A DNA stretch of 64,000 nucleotides, taken from Terriglobia bacterium. Lineage in GTDB: Bacteria; Acidobacteriota; Terriglobia; UBA7540. Positions within the stretch are counted from its first letter, which is position 1; each line of letters begins with the position of its first letter. Made by a program: the position numbers and the translations under genes. The notes under the pieces were generated by a model, which saw only the letters and a list, made by a program, of their open reading frames with translations, was not told where the DNA came from and did no database searches. Below, in pieces: positions 8,875 through 17,890 of this stretch. Where the stretch lies: assembly GCA_035712365.1 (NCBI GenBank), contig DASTAW010000046.1, positions 1 to 64,000 of the forward strand, written 5' to 3'.

Positions 8875-9582
8875 TTGGAAAATTACTTTAACTACTTCAC
8901 CGAAATTGAAGAGTGCTTCCAGCGGGCGCGCGGCTCCACGACTTTGCTTTCCACGCTGGACTGGGCGCTCATCGAATCATGGAAGGACGCGGACATTCCA
9001 CTGGAGGCCGTGCTGACCGGGATTGAGCGCACCTTTGAGAAGTATCATAAGCGGCCGAAGCGGTTCCAGAAAGTCAACAGCCTGGCTTACTGCTCGCAGG
9101 AAGTTCTGCGCGCCGCCGAACAGGCCGACAGGGCTGGGGTCGGCGCTGCGCAAGCAAAGGCGGGGGGCGACGAGCCGGTCTTCGTAAGGGATGACGTCGC
9201 CGCTTTTCTTAGCCGCAACCGGGAGGTCCTTGAGCGTGCGGCGGCATCACAGGAGGCCGGGGGCGAGAGCATTCTGGCCCTGGACTTCCGCGAGGCAGCA
9301 AAAACTCTCGGCGAGATTGCATCCAGCGATGCCGATTGGGGGCGCGATCCTGAAAGCCTTGAACGGCAACTGACGGCGCTGGAAGACAAGCTTTCTGCTT
9401 CTCTCACGCGCGCCGCGCCGGTCAAATTGCTCACTGCCTTCCGGGCGGAGATGGACCGCGCCATGGCGCCCTATCGCAGGAACCTTGGAAGAGGCGAGAC
9501 GGAATCTTTGGAGCGACAATTCATCAAGAAGGGTCTTTTTGAACATTACAACCTTCCGCGGCTGAGTTTGTTCTATATGTAA
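8875..9582 (+). CDS. Conserved hypothetical protein downstream of coaX
   Basis: I do not recognise a domain. The product is about 235 residues, soluble, and rich in Arg, Glu and Ala. It begins with an aromatic motif (LENYFNYFTEIEECF), followed by LSTLDWALIESWKDADIPLEAVLTGI and FEKYHKRP, suggesting a helical DNA- or protein-binding N-terminal region. An Ala/Glu-rich linker and a helical C-terminal part follow. The likely start is TTG 8875, two bases after the coaX stop. The frame is open upstream to ATG 8710 inside coaX, but that part is a shadow of coaX. Tight spacing suggests co-transcription with coaX. Confidence 0.7.
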   Translation: MENYFNYFTEIEECFQRARGSTTLLSTLDWALIESWKDADIPLEAVLTGIERTFEKYHKRPKRFQKVNSLAYCSQEVLRAAEQADRAGVGAAQAKAGGDEPVFVRDDVAAFLSRNREVLERAAASQEAGGESILALDFREAAKTLGEIASSDADWGRDPESLERQLTALEDKLSASLTRAAPVKLLTAFRAEMDRAMAPYRRNLGRGETESLERQFIKKGLFEHYNLPRLSLFYM

Positions 9583-9640
9583 AGCCGGTTGCGATTTGTA
9601 GTAACGGCTTGCCCTCAAGTCTTCTGCTAAAGGATCATTC

Positions 9641-10918
9641 GTGTCATTTGAATTTTCCCCGCAAAAGCTGGTGTATGGCGGCGAGGCCCTTGGCCACGCG
9701 GAAGGGCGCACCGTGCTTGTGCCGCGCGCGCTGCCAGGCGAGCGGCTGGAAGTGGAAACCGTGCGCGTCGCCAAAGGCGTTATCCACGCCAGACCCTTGC
9801 GCATCCTCGAGAGTGCTGCCGAGCGCGTCAGTCCTCCCTGCCCGTATTTTGGCCGATGCGGCGGGTGTCATTATCAGCATCTTGCGGTTGAACACCAGGT
9901 GCGGTGGAAATCGGAGATTGTGCGCGAGACCCTGAAGCGAATCGGAAAAATCACATGGGACGGAGACATCATCGTCCATCAGGCGGGTCCCTGGAATTAT
10001 CGAAATCAGGCCCAACTGAAGGTGGGCGAAAACGAATCCGGCGAAGTTGAAGTGGGATTTTTCGAGGGCGAGTCGCACCGGCTTGTGCCGATTGACGAAT
10101 GCCTGATCCTCTCGCCGCGCCTGAACCAGGTGCTGGGCCAGCTTCGCCGGCCGGAGTGGGCTACGAGGCTGCGAGGCTGCCGGGAAGTTGAGCTGCAAGT
10201 CAACGATCAGGACAATCATGTCCGCATCACCTTCCACGGAAACCCCGAGGCAGGCGATCATGAATCGCTGGCGAAGGACCTGATCGGGGAATTTGACGGC
10301 GTTGTGGCCGTGGCCTTTCTTGACGGGAGAGAGCCGCAAGTGTTCGGGCCATCTGACTTCATTTACCACGTGGGCGAGTTCGGATATCAGGTCAGCGCCG
10401 GCGCTTTCTTTCAGCCTTCCAGAAACCTGCTTCCGGAACTGGTGAACGCTGTGACGGATGTGCCTGGCGGAGAACTGGCGATTGATCTTTACGCGGGCGG
10501 AGGCTTGTTTACGCTTCCGCTTGCCCGGCGGTTCCGGCAGGTGATCGGCGTGGAGTCGCATCCTGCGGCGGCGAGCGACCTCAAAGCGAATGCGGCAAAC
10601 TACGGGTTGGAAAACGTTCGCGCGGTGGGGCAGCCGGCGGCAGATTTCCTTCGGCGGTTTGCGCAGACCCGGCCCGGCCTTGTGGTGCTTGACCCGCCCC
10701 GCTGCGGCGCCGGAAAATCCACTCTGAAATATCTGGTTGATTTGCAGCCGCAACGTGTTCATTATGTTGCGTGTCATCCGCCCACCTGGGCGCGTGACTT
10801 GTCTTGCTTGCTCAGCATGGGTTATCGGCTGGAAGGGGTTGAAATGTTCGACTGCTTCCCGCACACCTATCACATCGAGTGCCTGGCGCGTCTGGTTTGT
10901 CAGGACCCTGTGGCCTGA
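9641..10918 (+). CDS. TrmA/RlmD-family 23S rRNA or tRNA m5U methyltransferase
   Basis: This 425-residue SAM-dependent enzyme should methylate a uridine C5. It has an N-terminal TRAM RNA-binding domain (about 1-55). An iron-sulfur motif follows, with Cys67, Cys73 and Cys76 in CPYFGRCGGCHYQ and a fourth candidate, Cys154. The Rossmann domain contains AIDLYAGGGLFTLPLA (SAM loop), VVLDPPRCGAG and YVACHPPTWARDL. The last carries the nucleophilic Cys, although the usual CNP is CHP here. Family membership is clear; which RNA and position are modified cannot be told. Its stop codon overlaps the ATG of comEC (TGATG). Confidence 0.88.
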   Translation: MSFEFSPQKLVYGGEALGHAEGRTVLVPRALPGERLEVETVRVAKGVIHARPLRILESAAERVSPPCPYFGRCGGCHYQHLAVEHQVRWKSEIVRETLKRIGKITWDGDIIVHQAGPWNYRNQAQLKVGENESGEVEVGFFEGESHRLVPIDECLILSPRLNQVLGQLRRPEWATRLRGCREVELQVNDQDNHVRITFHGNPEAGDHESLAKDLIGEFDGVVAVAFLDGREPQVFGPSDFIYHVGEFGYQVSAGAFFQPSRNLLPELVNAVTDVPGGELAIDLYAGGGLFTLPLARRFRQVIGVESHPAAASDLKANAANYGLENVRAVGQPAADFLRRFAQTRPGLVVLDPPRCGAGKSTLKYLVDLQPQRVHYVACHPPTWARDLSCLLSMGYRLEGVEMFDCFPHTYHIECLARLVCQDPVA

Positions 10919-13587
10919 TGAAGAGTCCGTTGCTGATCGTGGCGGTTTGCTTTGCGCTCGGCATCCTGGCCGCGCGCGCGCTGGCCCCCGGCTTTGATGA
11001 CATCTGGCTGCCGCTTGCCGCCGCTTCCGCCTGCCTTCTGATTGGCCTTGTATCTCTTCGCCAGGACTGGATTCCACTCTCCGTCTGCATGGCGCTCGCG
11101 GGTTTTGTGCTGGCGGGCATGGCGGCCGGCGCCGCGTTTCAATACCGGTTTTTGCCCAACGACATTCACAACCTCGCCGGCTGGGGCGCGGACCTCAACA
11201 AGGAAGTGGAAACGGAGGGCGTGATTGCCAGCAACCCGATTCGCGGCGATAACAGTTACAGGTTTGAGCTGGAATGCCGGAGGGTCGAAATCAGCGGCGA
11301 GTGGCGGCGGGTGCGGGGAAAAATCCAGGCCCGGTTGTTCACACCCGCCGATGCGCAAAGCTGGGCGACGGTCGAAGCGATGGATCTGCGATACGGCGAC
11401 CTGGTCCGGGCGCCCGTCCGGTTTGAAAAGCCCTACGTTTACCGCAACCCCGGGAGCTTTGATTTCCGCTGGTGGCTGGAAGCGGTCGAAGACATTTCAT
11501 GGGAAGGCAACATCAGGAATCCGCGCGCCGTGCAGAAACTTTCCGCAGCACAGGCGTCTCGTTTTGCCATGCTGGTCGCGAATGTCCGGCGGCGCCTGCT
11601 GCGAGGGATTGACCGCCTGTACCCATCGTGGTCGCCTGAGGGGCGCGTGGGCGCGGTGCTGAAAGCTGTACTTCTGGGTGACCGATCATCGCTCGATTCC
11701 GATACCGTGGAGAATTTCAGGCAGTCGGGGTTATATCACTTGCTGGTGATTGCCGGACTCCATGTGGGCCTGCTGGCGTCTATCATTCTCTTCTTTCTTT
11801 ACCGTTTTCGAGTGGGAGAATCCTGGAGGGCGGCATGCCTCCTCATTTTTCTGGGAGGTTATTCACTGCTGGTCGAACAGCGTGCTCCCACGCTGCGTGC
11901 AACCTTGATGATCGCGGCTTACGTGCTGGCCCGCTATGTTTATCGTGACCGGTCGGCATTGAACGCGGTCGGACTTGCGGCGTTGGTCTTGCTGTTTCAC
12001 CGGCCCGCATGGCTTTTTGAGGCAGGATTCGAGCTTTCTTTCTCCGCTGCACTGCTGATTGCCGGGCTGGCGCTTCCCATCCTTCAGCGCACGACGGTCC
12101 CTTACCGAAACGCACTGTTTGGGCTGAAAGAATTGGACCGTGACATCAATTTAGCGCCGCGCCATGCTCGGTTTCGGGTGGAGCTTCGCATGATGATCGG
12201 CTGGCTCAAAGCGCAATCGTCATGGCTCGAGAGGCATCCGGCGCTTTGCGAGAACGCTGTCACCATGCCGCTCCGGATTGCTCTGTGGGCGGCAGACCTG
12301 GTGTTGTTTTCGGCGGTCCTTCAGGTGGGGCTCATGATGCCCATGGCGGAGACTTTCCATCGAATCACCATTGTTGGAATCGGCCTGAACACGATTGCAT
12401 TTCCGCTGATGACTGTGCTGCTGGCGCTGGCGTTGCCCACGGTGGCGCTTGCCGCGACACTGCCGGCGCTGGCCGTGCTGCCAGGGAAGCTGCTTTTCTG
12501 GATCACGAGCGGCCTGCTGGCCCTCACCGAATTTCGCGGCGCACCCCTGTGGATGTCTTACCGGATTCCGGGACCGCCTTTCTGGGTTGTCCTGGGCTTT
12601 GCGCTTGCGGCAATCGCCTCCGCACTGACATTGGGCCGACGCCGGCGTCCTTTCTTCGTCTCCGTCTGCCTGTTCATAACCTTTGCCGGGCTGGTGGTTT
12701 CGTATCCGTTTGCTTCGAACCTGCCGAAAGATCAGCTTGAGGTGACGGCCCTTGATTGCGGACGAGGTGAAGCGCTTTTCAGCGTGCTTCCTGACGGGAC
12801 CACGCTCCTGGTAGATGCCGGAGGCCGGGAGCAGTTTGGTTCGGAGGCCGGGCGCTGGAACCCGGGCGAAGAGATTGTTTCTCCCTACCTTTGGTCGCGC
12901 GGCATTAAGAAAATCGACATCGCAGTCCTTGGCGAAGGGAGCGATGAAAACATCCAGGCCATGACGGCAATCCTCCACAATTTCAAGGTCCGTGAACTGT
13001 GGCGCAGCCCTCGCAATTCTGGTCCGGACACTCGCTCTCTGGTTGACGCCGCGCGTGAACGGGGCGTTCAGATTCGGGACCTGGCGCCGGATACCGGCGA
13101 GGACCCCGGCACAACAGCAATTCAGGTCCTATGGCCCCGCGCTGTTTCGGGCAGCTCGCTGTTGCCCTTCCGCGACAGGGCGCCCGTGCTGCGCGTTGCG
13201 GGGCCGGCCGGAAGCTTTCTCTTGCAGGGCGCGACGGACGGACGGGTGGGACGGATTCTGGCAGAATCGGTGAACGACCTTTCCAGCGACGTACTGGAAT
13301 CTTCACGGCCGCTGTCAGAAATCTTCTCTCAAAAGAAATTTGTGGAGCTGGTGAAACCTGCGGTTGTGTTGCAAGCCGGTGGTCGTAATCAGGACCGGCT
13401 GGCGAGAGGGGTCTTGCACATTGGCGCTCACGGCTCGGTTGACGTGCCTGTGCTCACAACGGCCAGGGAGGGGGCCATTACAATTGACATGAAGAAGTCA
13501 ACTCTCACCGTCCGATGCTACGGCACTGCCAGGGAATTCCACTGGCCGCGTCCGAAGGGCCGTGCGGCGGACTTTTCCGGCCTATAA
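10918..13587 (+). CDS. comEC: ComEC/Rec2-family membrane protein, competence channel-like
   Basis: The 889-residue integral membrane protein matches ComEC, the inner-membrane channel for DNA uptake in natural transformation. It has an N-terminal pair of membrane helices, an OB-type soluble region, and the Competence domain with many helices (YHLLVIAGLHVGLLASIILFF is the conserved core). A C-terminal metallo-beta-lactamase-like domain begins near LEVTALDCGRGEALF. In that domain the metal-binding HxHxDH motif is absent: the aligned stretch reads LGEGSDENIQ, so nuclease activity is unlikely. The start ATG overlaps the stop of the preceding methyltransferase gene. Confidence 0.88.
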   Translation: MKSPLLIVAVCFALGILAARALAPGFDDIWLPLAAASACLLIGLVSLRQDWIPLSVCMALAGFVLAGMAAGAAFQYRFLPNDIHNLAGWGADLNKEVETEGVIASNPIRGDNSYRFELECRRVEISGEWRRVRGKIQARLFTPADAQSWATVEAMDLRYGDLVRAPVRFEKPYVYRNPGSFDFRWWLEAVEDISWEGNIRNPRAVQKLSAAQASRFAMLVANVRRRLLRGIDRLYPSWSPEGRVGAVLKAVLLGDRSSLDSDTVENFRQSGLYHLLVIAGLHVGLLASIILFFLYRFRVGESWRAACLLIFLGGYSLLVEQRAPTLRATLMIAAYVLARYVYRDRSALNAVGLAALVLLFHRPAWLFEAGFELSFSAALLIAGLALPILQRTTVPYRNALFGLKELDRDINLAPRHARFRVELRMMIGWLKAQSSWLERHPALCENAVTMPLRIALWAADLVLFSAVLQVGLMMPMAETFHRITIVGIGLNTIAFPLMTVLLALALPTVALAATLPALAVLPGKLLFWITSGLLALTEFRGAPLWMSYRIPGPPFWVVLGFALAAIASALTLGRRRRPFFVSVCLFITFAGLVVSYPFASNLPKDQLEVTALDCGRGEALFSVLPDGTTLLVDAGGREQFGSEAGRWNPGEEIVSPYLWSRGIKKIDIAVLGEGSDENIQAMTAILHNFKVRELWRSPRNSGPDTRSLVDAARERGVQIRDLAPDTGEDPGTTAIQVLWPRAVSGSSLLPFRDRAPVLRVAGPAGSFLLQGATDGRVGRILAESVNDLSSDVLESSRPLSEIFSQKKFVELVKPAVVLQAGGRNQDRLARGVLHIGAHGSVDVPVLTTAREGAITIDMKKSTLTVRCYGTAREFHWPRPKGRAADFSGL

Positions 13588-13620
13588 TGGTGTTGTGGGG
13601 CGCGCTCTTCGAGTGAGGTG

Positions 13621-13863
13621 ATGGTGCCGACCGAGGCGGAAATCCAGGAAGAGGCCAGGAAAGTCCGGCGGCTTCAGTTGGTGATGGACCTGGTGACGAG
13701 CACGCTCCAGCAGGAGGACATGCCGGTTGAGCAGGCCTCTGAACTGATTGCCGCCACCCGCCAGTTTGCCCTCAACCTTTTCCCCGACAAGGGCCACACC
13801 TTCGATCTTATCTACCGGCCGCGGCTGCAACGCATATTCGCCGAGAAATACAAGGTGGTTTGA
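13621..13863 (+). CDS. Small conserved hypothetical protein
   Basis: The 80-residue product has no recognisable domain. It is acidic and helical at the N-terminus (EAEIQEEARKVRRLQLVMDLVTSTLQQ) and ends in basic YRPRLQRIFAEKYKVV. GAGG precedes the ATG, and GTG 13618 is an in-frame alternative. It lies 33 bp after comEC and its stop is one base from the end of the convergent DUF3108 gene. The coding call rests on its compact fit between the neighbours and a protein-like composition. Confidence 0.6.
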   Translation: MVPTEAEIQEEARKVRRLQLVMDLVTSTLQQEDMPVEQASELIAATRQFALNLFPDKGHTFDLIYRPRLQRIFAEKYKVV

Positions 13864-13864
13864 G

Positions 13865-14692
13865 TCATTTTGCGTTTTGGCCGTTCTCAGCTTTGTCGGC
13901 AGGGGCGTAGCCGGGAGGCGCTGGTGAAATGGAAGTCAGCGTCCCTGTAATGGCGCCGACTTTGAGCGAAGCCCTGATTCGCAGGGGAAAGTGATACTCG
14001 TCGTCACTGAACCAAATCACAATCTTTCCCTTCCTGTTCTCGTAGAGATTTCCGAAAACGGAAGGTTCCACGCGCAAGGCTTCACGGTCCCCCAGAGGAG
14101 TCTGGATTTTCTTCCGTCCCGTTACTGCCGCCACCACGACCTTCGTTTTTGAGCCGTCGTTGATAGCCAGTTTGATGTTCTGGCCCACGTGCAGAGGCTG
14201 GCTGCGAACATAGTAGAAGGCCGTAATGATGTCCTGGGCGCAGGGCGGAATCTGGTGCTCTTCGTGCTTTTGAGGTCTGTCCCCGCCTCCCGCATCGCGT
14301 TCATCCAGAATTGCCAGCCCGCGTTTGCTGTCGAACGTGATCTTGGTAATTTTGTGACGGCTGCCTTCGTTGATCTGTTTGGAGATCTCGATGGAACAGA
14401 CCGTTTCCGGATTAAACACGGACTGAAATTTGTCCTGGACCTTGTACAGGAGCGAGGCGAATCCCTGCGAATCGGCGGTGGTCGTGACCCTGTAGAAATC
14501 GTCGCCGTTTTTTTCGCGGCTGAGAGTGGCCGTGACTTTTCCGGCGGGAAAGACGGACCAGCTTACGTCGAAGGTCAATTTTTCACCGGGGCCGTAAGCC
14601 TGGGGCTTTTTTTCGACAGGCTGCGCGCTGCTGTCGAACGCAACCAGGGCGAGGAAGAGAGCAAGCGCAATGCGGGGCTGAAAGCGTGTCAT
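13865..14692 (-). CDS. DUF3108 domain protein, predicted periplasmic
   Basis: The 275-residue protein has a signal peptide (MTRFQPRIALALFLALVAFDSSAQ) and then the DUF3108 pattern: YGPGEKLTFDVSWSVFPAGKVTATL at the start and SDDEYHFPLRIRASLKVGAITGTL near the end. The family forms a beta-barrel-like fold in the periplasm of Gram-negative bacteria; its function is not settled. It is the last gene of the minus-strand LPS cluster, 44 bp after the methyltransferase gene, so a role in envelope biogenesis is a reasonable inference only. Confidence 0.85.
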   Translation of the reverse strand: MTRFQPRIALALFLALVAFDSSAQPVEKKPQAYGPGEKLTFDVSWSVFPAGKVTATLSREKNGDDFYRVTTTADSQGFASLLYKVQDKFQSVFNPETVCSIEISKQINEGSRHKITKITFDSKRGLAILDERDAGGGDRPQKHEEHQIPPCAQDIITAFYYVRSQPLHVGQNIKLAINDGSKTKVVVAAVTGRKKIQTPLGDREALRVEPSVFGNLYENRKGKIVIWFSDDEYHFPLRIRASLKVGAITGTLTSISPAPPGYAPADKAENGQNAK

Positions 14693-14736
14693 ACCGGGGT
14701 TAGGGGCCTCATCTCCAAAGGAGCAACCTGCACCCT

Positions 14737-15282
14737 CTAACGTAACAGCATTTTTGCCGCCAGGAAAATAACTCCGGCCAGATAGCCAAGCGCCGCTTCA
14801 TACTCACGGTTCCGGCGATAGCGTTTCCATTCGAACTTTGTACGCGAGGGCTTCAAGCGCCTGCGCAAGGGGAAAAATAGCGGAACAGCAGCGGAGTAAT
14901 TCTCAAATTCCTGGCCAAAGCGCCGGCGCAGATTTCTCTCTTCGCGGCGCATCACGGGACCATAAACCACGAGGAAAAAGATGAGAAACACGACGCCCAG
15001 CGCCCATTGAGCGCCGGCAAGGACCAGTCCGAGGCCGATCAGCAGGCTGCCTAAATACAAAGGATTGCGCGTATAGGCGTAGGGCCCGCCGGTGGCCAGG
15101 CTCTGATCTTTTTCCACGTGGCCTGCGGCGAAGGCGCGGATGCCCAGGCCTGCGAGGGCCACCAGGGACCCGGAGATCAGCAGCGGCAACGTCGGCTGGG
15201 CGAAAACCAGATACGCGATGCCCAGCGCAAATCCAAACGGCACGCGCCAGCGCGCCACAAAGGCCGAGAAATCATGATCCAT
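14737..15282 (-). CDS. Isoprenylcysteine carboxyl methyltransferase/PEMT-family membrane methyltransferase
   Basis: The 181-residue protein has four or so hydrophobic helices and the ICMT/PEMT core: GPYAYTRNPLYLGSLLIGLGL followed by the C-terminal YGPVMRREERNLRRRFGQEFENY. This fold methylates small or lipid-linked substrates in the membrane with S-adenosylmethionine. The bacterial substrate is unknown. It overlaps the waaC gene by 11 bp, so the two are likely translationally linked and the protein may act on an envelope lipid. Confidence 0.85.
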   Translation of the reverse strand: MDHDFSAFVARWRVPFGFALGIAYLVFAQPTLPLLISGSLVALAGLGIRAFAAGHVEKDQSLATGGPYAYTRNPLYLGSLLIGLGLVLAGAQWALGVVFLIFFLVVYGPVMRREERNLRRRFGQEFENYSAAVPLFFPLRRRLKPSRTKFEWKRYRRNREYEAALGYLAGVIFLAAKMLLR

Positions 15283-16333
15283 TTTCGGTCCTCAACCGTT
15301 GCAGCGCCGCGTTGACAACGGACCCCACGCTGACTCCTTCGAGAAAGTTCAAGTCCTTGGACTGGTTCCCGTGCCCGGCTGGCCTGGGTCCGCACAGGAT
15401 GATGTCTGAAGGGTTGAACGGGCCATTGCGCTCGGGAGTGTTGCGGGTATCGGCGGCGTTGAAGATGGCCACGATGGGTGTCCCGGCCGCTGCGGCAAGG
15501 TGCAGCGGTCCGGTATCTCCGCCAATCAGGAGCCTGGCTTCACGCGCCAGCGCAATGAACCGCAGAAGCGTCGAGGGAAACCACTTCGCGCGCGGCGTAT
15601 GGGCGCGTGCAATGATTTCGCGCGCCACATCCTCTTCCTGGGGCGGGCCGGTAATCAGAAAATCAAGCGCCACCCGCCCGGCCAGCGCGGAGACCGCCTC
15701 GGCATAGTGTTCTGGAGGCCAACGCTTGGATTTCCATCCTCCGCCGGGATTGATGATGATGTAATCTTTTGTCCCGAGCCGCTGAAGTTCTGCGCGGACC
15801 CCCTCCCTGTCCGCAGGCCGATCGGGCAGGGAAAACTCCCAACTGGAGGTGCGCGCTCCGAGGGGTTCCACCAGTGACAGATTGATCTCGATGATGTGCG
15901 TGCGGTCCTTTGGAGATACTCGCTGCGTGTAGAGTAATGCCGCCAGCGGTTCGCGCAGAAACGCCCGCGACAGGCCAAACCGCTTGCTTGAATGGCTCAG
16001 CCACGCGAAGATGGCGGACTTCATCAGGCCCTGAAAATCGATGACGGCGTCATATTGGCATTCACGAAGCGCCTGGAAGCCCTGCATGATTTCCGTCATC
16101 ACTCTGCCGGAAGCCGGGTCTTTTCTCCAGCCGAGAGTATCGAGCCTGATCAGGCGGCTGATGAAAGGATTTCCGGTGAGAAGCTCTGCGAAGCGGTCCT
16201 CCACCGCCCAATGGATCTCCGCCTGCGGGTGCGCGCGGCCCAGCGCCGCCACGGCGGGCAGAGTGTGGACAATATCTCCAATTGAGCTGAGGCGAACCAC
16301 AAGGAAGCGCTGACGGGATTCCGGCATTTTCAT
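15272..16333 (-). CDS. waaC: Lipopolysaccharide heptosyltransferase I (GT9)
   Basis: This 353-residue GT9 enzyme should add the first L-glycero-D-manno-heptose to Kdo2-lipid A on the cytoplasmic face of the inner membrane. The N-terminal signature is FLVVRLSSIGDIVHTLPAVAAL; the C-terminal half has INPGGGWKSKRWPPEHYAE and LIGGDTGPLHLAAAAGTPIVAIF, which bind ADP-heptose. The type I assignment, rather than II, rests on SSIGDIVHTLP and on a second, waaF-like enzyme in the cluster. It lies downstream of hldC. Confidence 0.88.
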   Translation of the reverse strand: MKMPESRQRFLVVRLSSIGDIVHTLPAVAALGRAHPQAEIHWAVEDRFAELLTGNPFISRLIRLDTLGWRKDPASGRVMTEIMQGFQALRECQYDAVIDFQGLMKSAIFAWLSHSSKRFGLSRAFLREPLAALLYTQRVSPKDRTHIIEINLSLVEPLGARTSSWEFSLPDRPADREGVRAELQRLGTKDYIIINPGGGWKSKRWPPEHYAEAVSALAGRVALDFLITGPPQEEDVAREIIARAHTPRAKWFPSTLLRFIALAREARLLIGGDTGPLHLAAAAGTPIVAIFNAADTRNTPERNGPFNPSDIILCGPRPAGHGNQSKDLNFLEGVSVGSVVNAALQRLRTENGS

Positions 16334-16391
16334 TCAGATCGAAGTGGACGAATCGGAATGGCGACTGGCTTTGATCATCCTTTTCGGAGCG

Positions 16392-16880
16392 TTATTTTTC
16401 CACTTTGTTGAGTTGGGCGATGCGCGCCAGCAGATCGCGGGTTGAATGGCTTTTGGGATCGCCCACAATCACCACACGCCCACCCCAACTCCGGACCACC
16501 TCGCGCTCCGGAACGGTCGCCTCCGTGTAGTCGGTCCCCTTGCAATGAACATCGGGCCGCAGGTCGCGCAAGATCCCCGCGGCGGTCGCATCATCAAAGA
16601 TGACCACGTAATCAACGCATTCCATCGCCGCCAGCAGTTCGGCGCGCGCTTCTTCAGGCAGCAGCGGCCGGCCTTTGCCTTTCAGTTCTCGCACGGAGCG
16701 GTCACTGTTGACGCCCACGACCAGCGCGTCGCCCTGCTGCCGCGCCCCTTCGAGATACCGGACATGCCCAACGTGCAGAAGGTCAAAGCAGCCGTTAGCG
16801 AACACGACCTTTTGCCCGGTCTGTCGGAGGCGCTCGCCGAGCGCCGAAACTTCCGTGCGGGGAACCATCTTGCCCGTCAT
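16392..16880 (-). CDS. hldC: D-glycero-beta-D-manno-heptose 1-phosphate adenylyltransferase
   Basis: The 162-residue nucleotidyltransferase activates heptose 1-phosphate to ADP-heptose. The fold signature is [22 protein letters not shown], followed by [20 protein letters not shown] and [15 protein letters not shown]. It corresponds to the C-terminal domain of E. coli HldE (RfaE), encoded here as a separate gene. The chosen ATG at 16880 overlaps the TGA of hldA in an ATGA, which indicates translational coupling; a longer frame from 16961 would lie inside hldA and lacks conserved residues. Confidence 0.92.
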   Translation of the reverse strand: MTGKMVPRTEVSALGERLRQTGQKVVFANGCFDLLHVGHVRYLEGARQQGDALVVGVNSDRSVRELKGKGRPLLPEEARAELLAAMECVDYVVIFDDATAAGILRDLRPDVHCKGTDYTEATVPEREVVRSWGGRVVIVGDPKSHSTRDLLARIAQLNKVEK

Positions 16881-17890
16881 GCGTTGCGTATGGCCTCCTT
16901 CAGTTCGCGTGCGGTGACGGTGGCAGTCCCGCGCTTCATAACCACCAGTCCGCCCGCGCAATTCGCCAGCAGGGCGGCAATCGTAAAATCGGCGCCTGCC
17001 GCCAGCGCCAAAGTAAAAGTTGCCCCGACGGTATCGCCCGCTCCCGTCACATCGACTGCCTGATCGGACCCAAAAACCGGAATCAGTTGTGGCTTTCGGC
17101 CCTGCTGAAACAGCGCCATTCCGTCGCGGCCGCGGGTAATCAGAAGGGCCTTCAGGGACTGCCGCTCGAGCATCGCGCGCCCCAGTTCAAAGAGCAGGTC
17201 GAGATTGTTACCGATGCTCCTGCCGAACGCCGCCTCTACTTCGGGCTCGTTGGGAGTCGCGGCAGTGACTTGCGCATAGTCTCCGAGCGCGTAGCGCGAA
17301 TCCACCACCACCGGCACACGCGCGGCCTCGATTCGGCGCTGGAGTGCTGCAACTGCGGATGCATCCGCCGCTCCATATCCGTAATCGGCCACCAGAACTC
17401 CGGCCTTGCCACTTAGCAGGCGCGCGGCCTGACGGCTGACGCGCCTTCGCAATTCGTTTCGGTTATCTTCGGACGGCTCGCGATCGATACGGACAATCTG
17501 CTGGCGCTGCCAATGGCTGAGCCCGCCGAGAATGCGCGACTTGGTCGGCGTGGTATAGCCCTCGACGCGCAGAAGGCCGCGCGTCGGAACGCCTCTGTTT
17601 CTGAAGTATTGGAACAGCGCCTCGCCGGCAGGGTCGTCGCCGATCAGTCCCACCGGCGTGACTCGAGCGCCCAGGTCGGCCAGGTTATTCGCGGCATTGG
17701 CTCCGCCGCCGGGCACAATCCGGCTATCGCGCTGTTTCAGAATCAGGACCGGCGCTTCGCGCGACACCCGCGCAATTTCCCCGTAGACGAATTCATCGGC
17801 GACCATATCGCCAAGCACGAGAACGTGCTGCCGAGAGAATCGCGCAATGGTCGCCAGCAAGGTCGAACGGAATTTGCGAGTGAGATTCAT
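16877..17890 (-). CDS. hldA: D-glycero-beta-D-manno-heptose-7-phosphate kinase (PfkB family)
   Basis: The 337-residue sugar kinase phosphorylates heptose 7-phosphate at C1. It matches the N-terminal kinase domain of Hld[54 protein letters not shown], and the C-terminal PfkB signature [19 protein letters not shown] with its catalytic Asp. Having kinase and adenylyltransferase as two proteins is a known alternative to the fused enzyme. It overlaps both gmhB upstream and hldC downstream by ATGA. Confidence 0.92.
   Translation of the reverse strand: MNLTRKFRSTLLATIARFSRQHVLVLGDMVADEFVYGEIARVSREAPVLILKQRDSRIVPGGGANAANNLADLGARVTPVGLIGDDPAGEALFQYFRNRGVPTRGLLRVEGYTTPTKSRILGGLSHWQRQQIVRIDREPSEDNRNELRRRVSRQAARLLSGKAGVLVADYGYGAADASAVAALQRRIEAARVPVVVDSRYALGDYAQVTAATPNEPEVEAAFGRSIGNNLDLLFELGRAMLERQSLKALLITRGRDGMALFQQGRKPQLIPVFGSDQAVDVTGAGDTVGATFTLALAAGADFTIAALLANCAGGLVVMKRGTATVTARELKEAIRNA

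Noticed and set aside
9644-11077. 477-codon minus-strand frame opposite the m5U methyltransferase gene
   Set aside because: The plus strand has unambiguous TRAM, Fe-S and SAM motifs; the minus frame is Arg/Gln-rich and has no family match.
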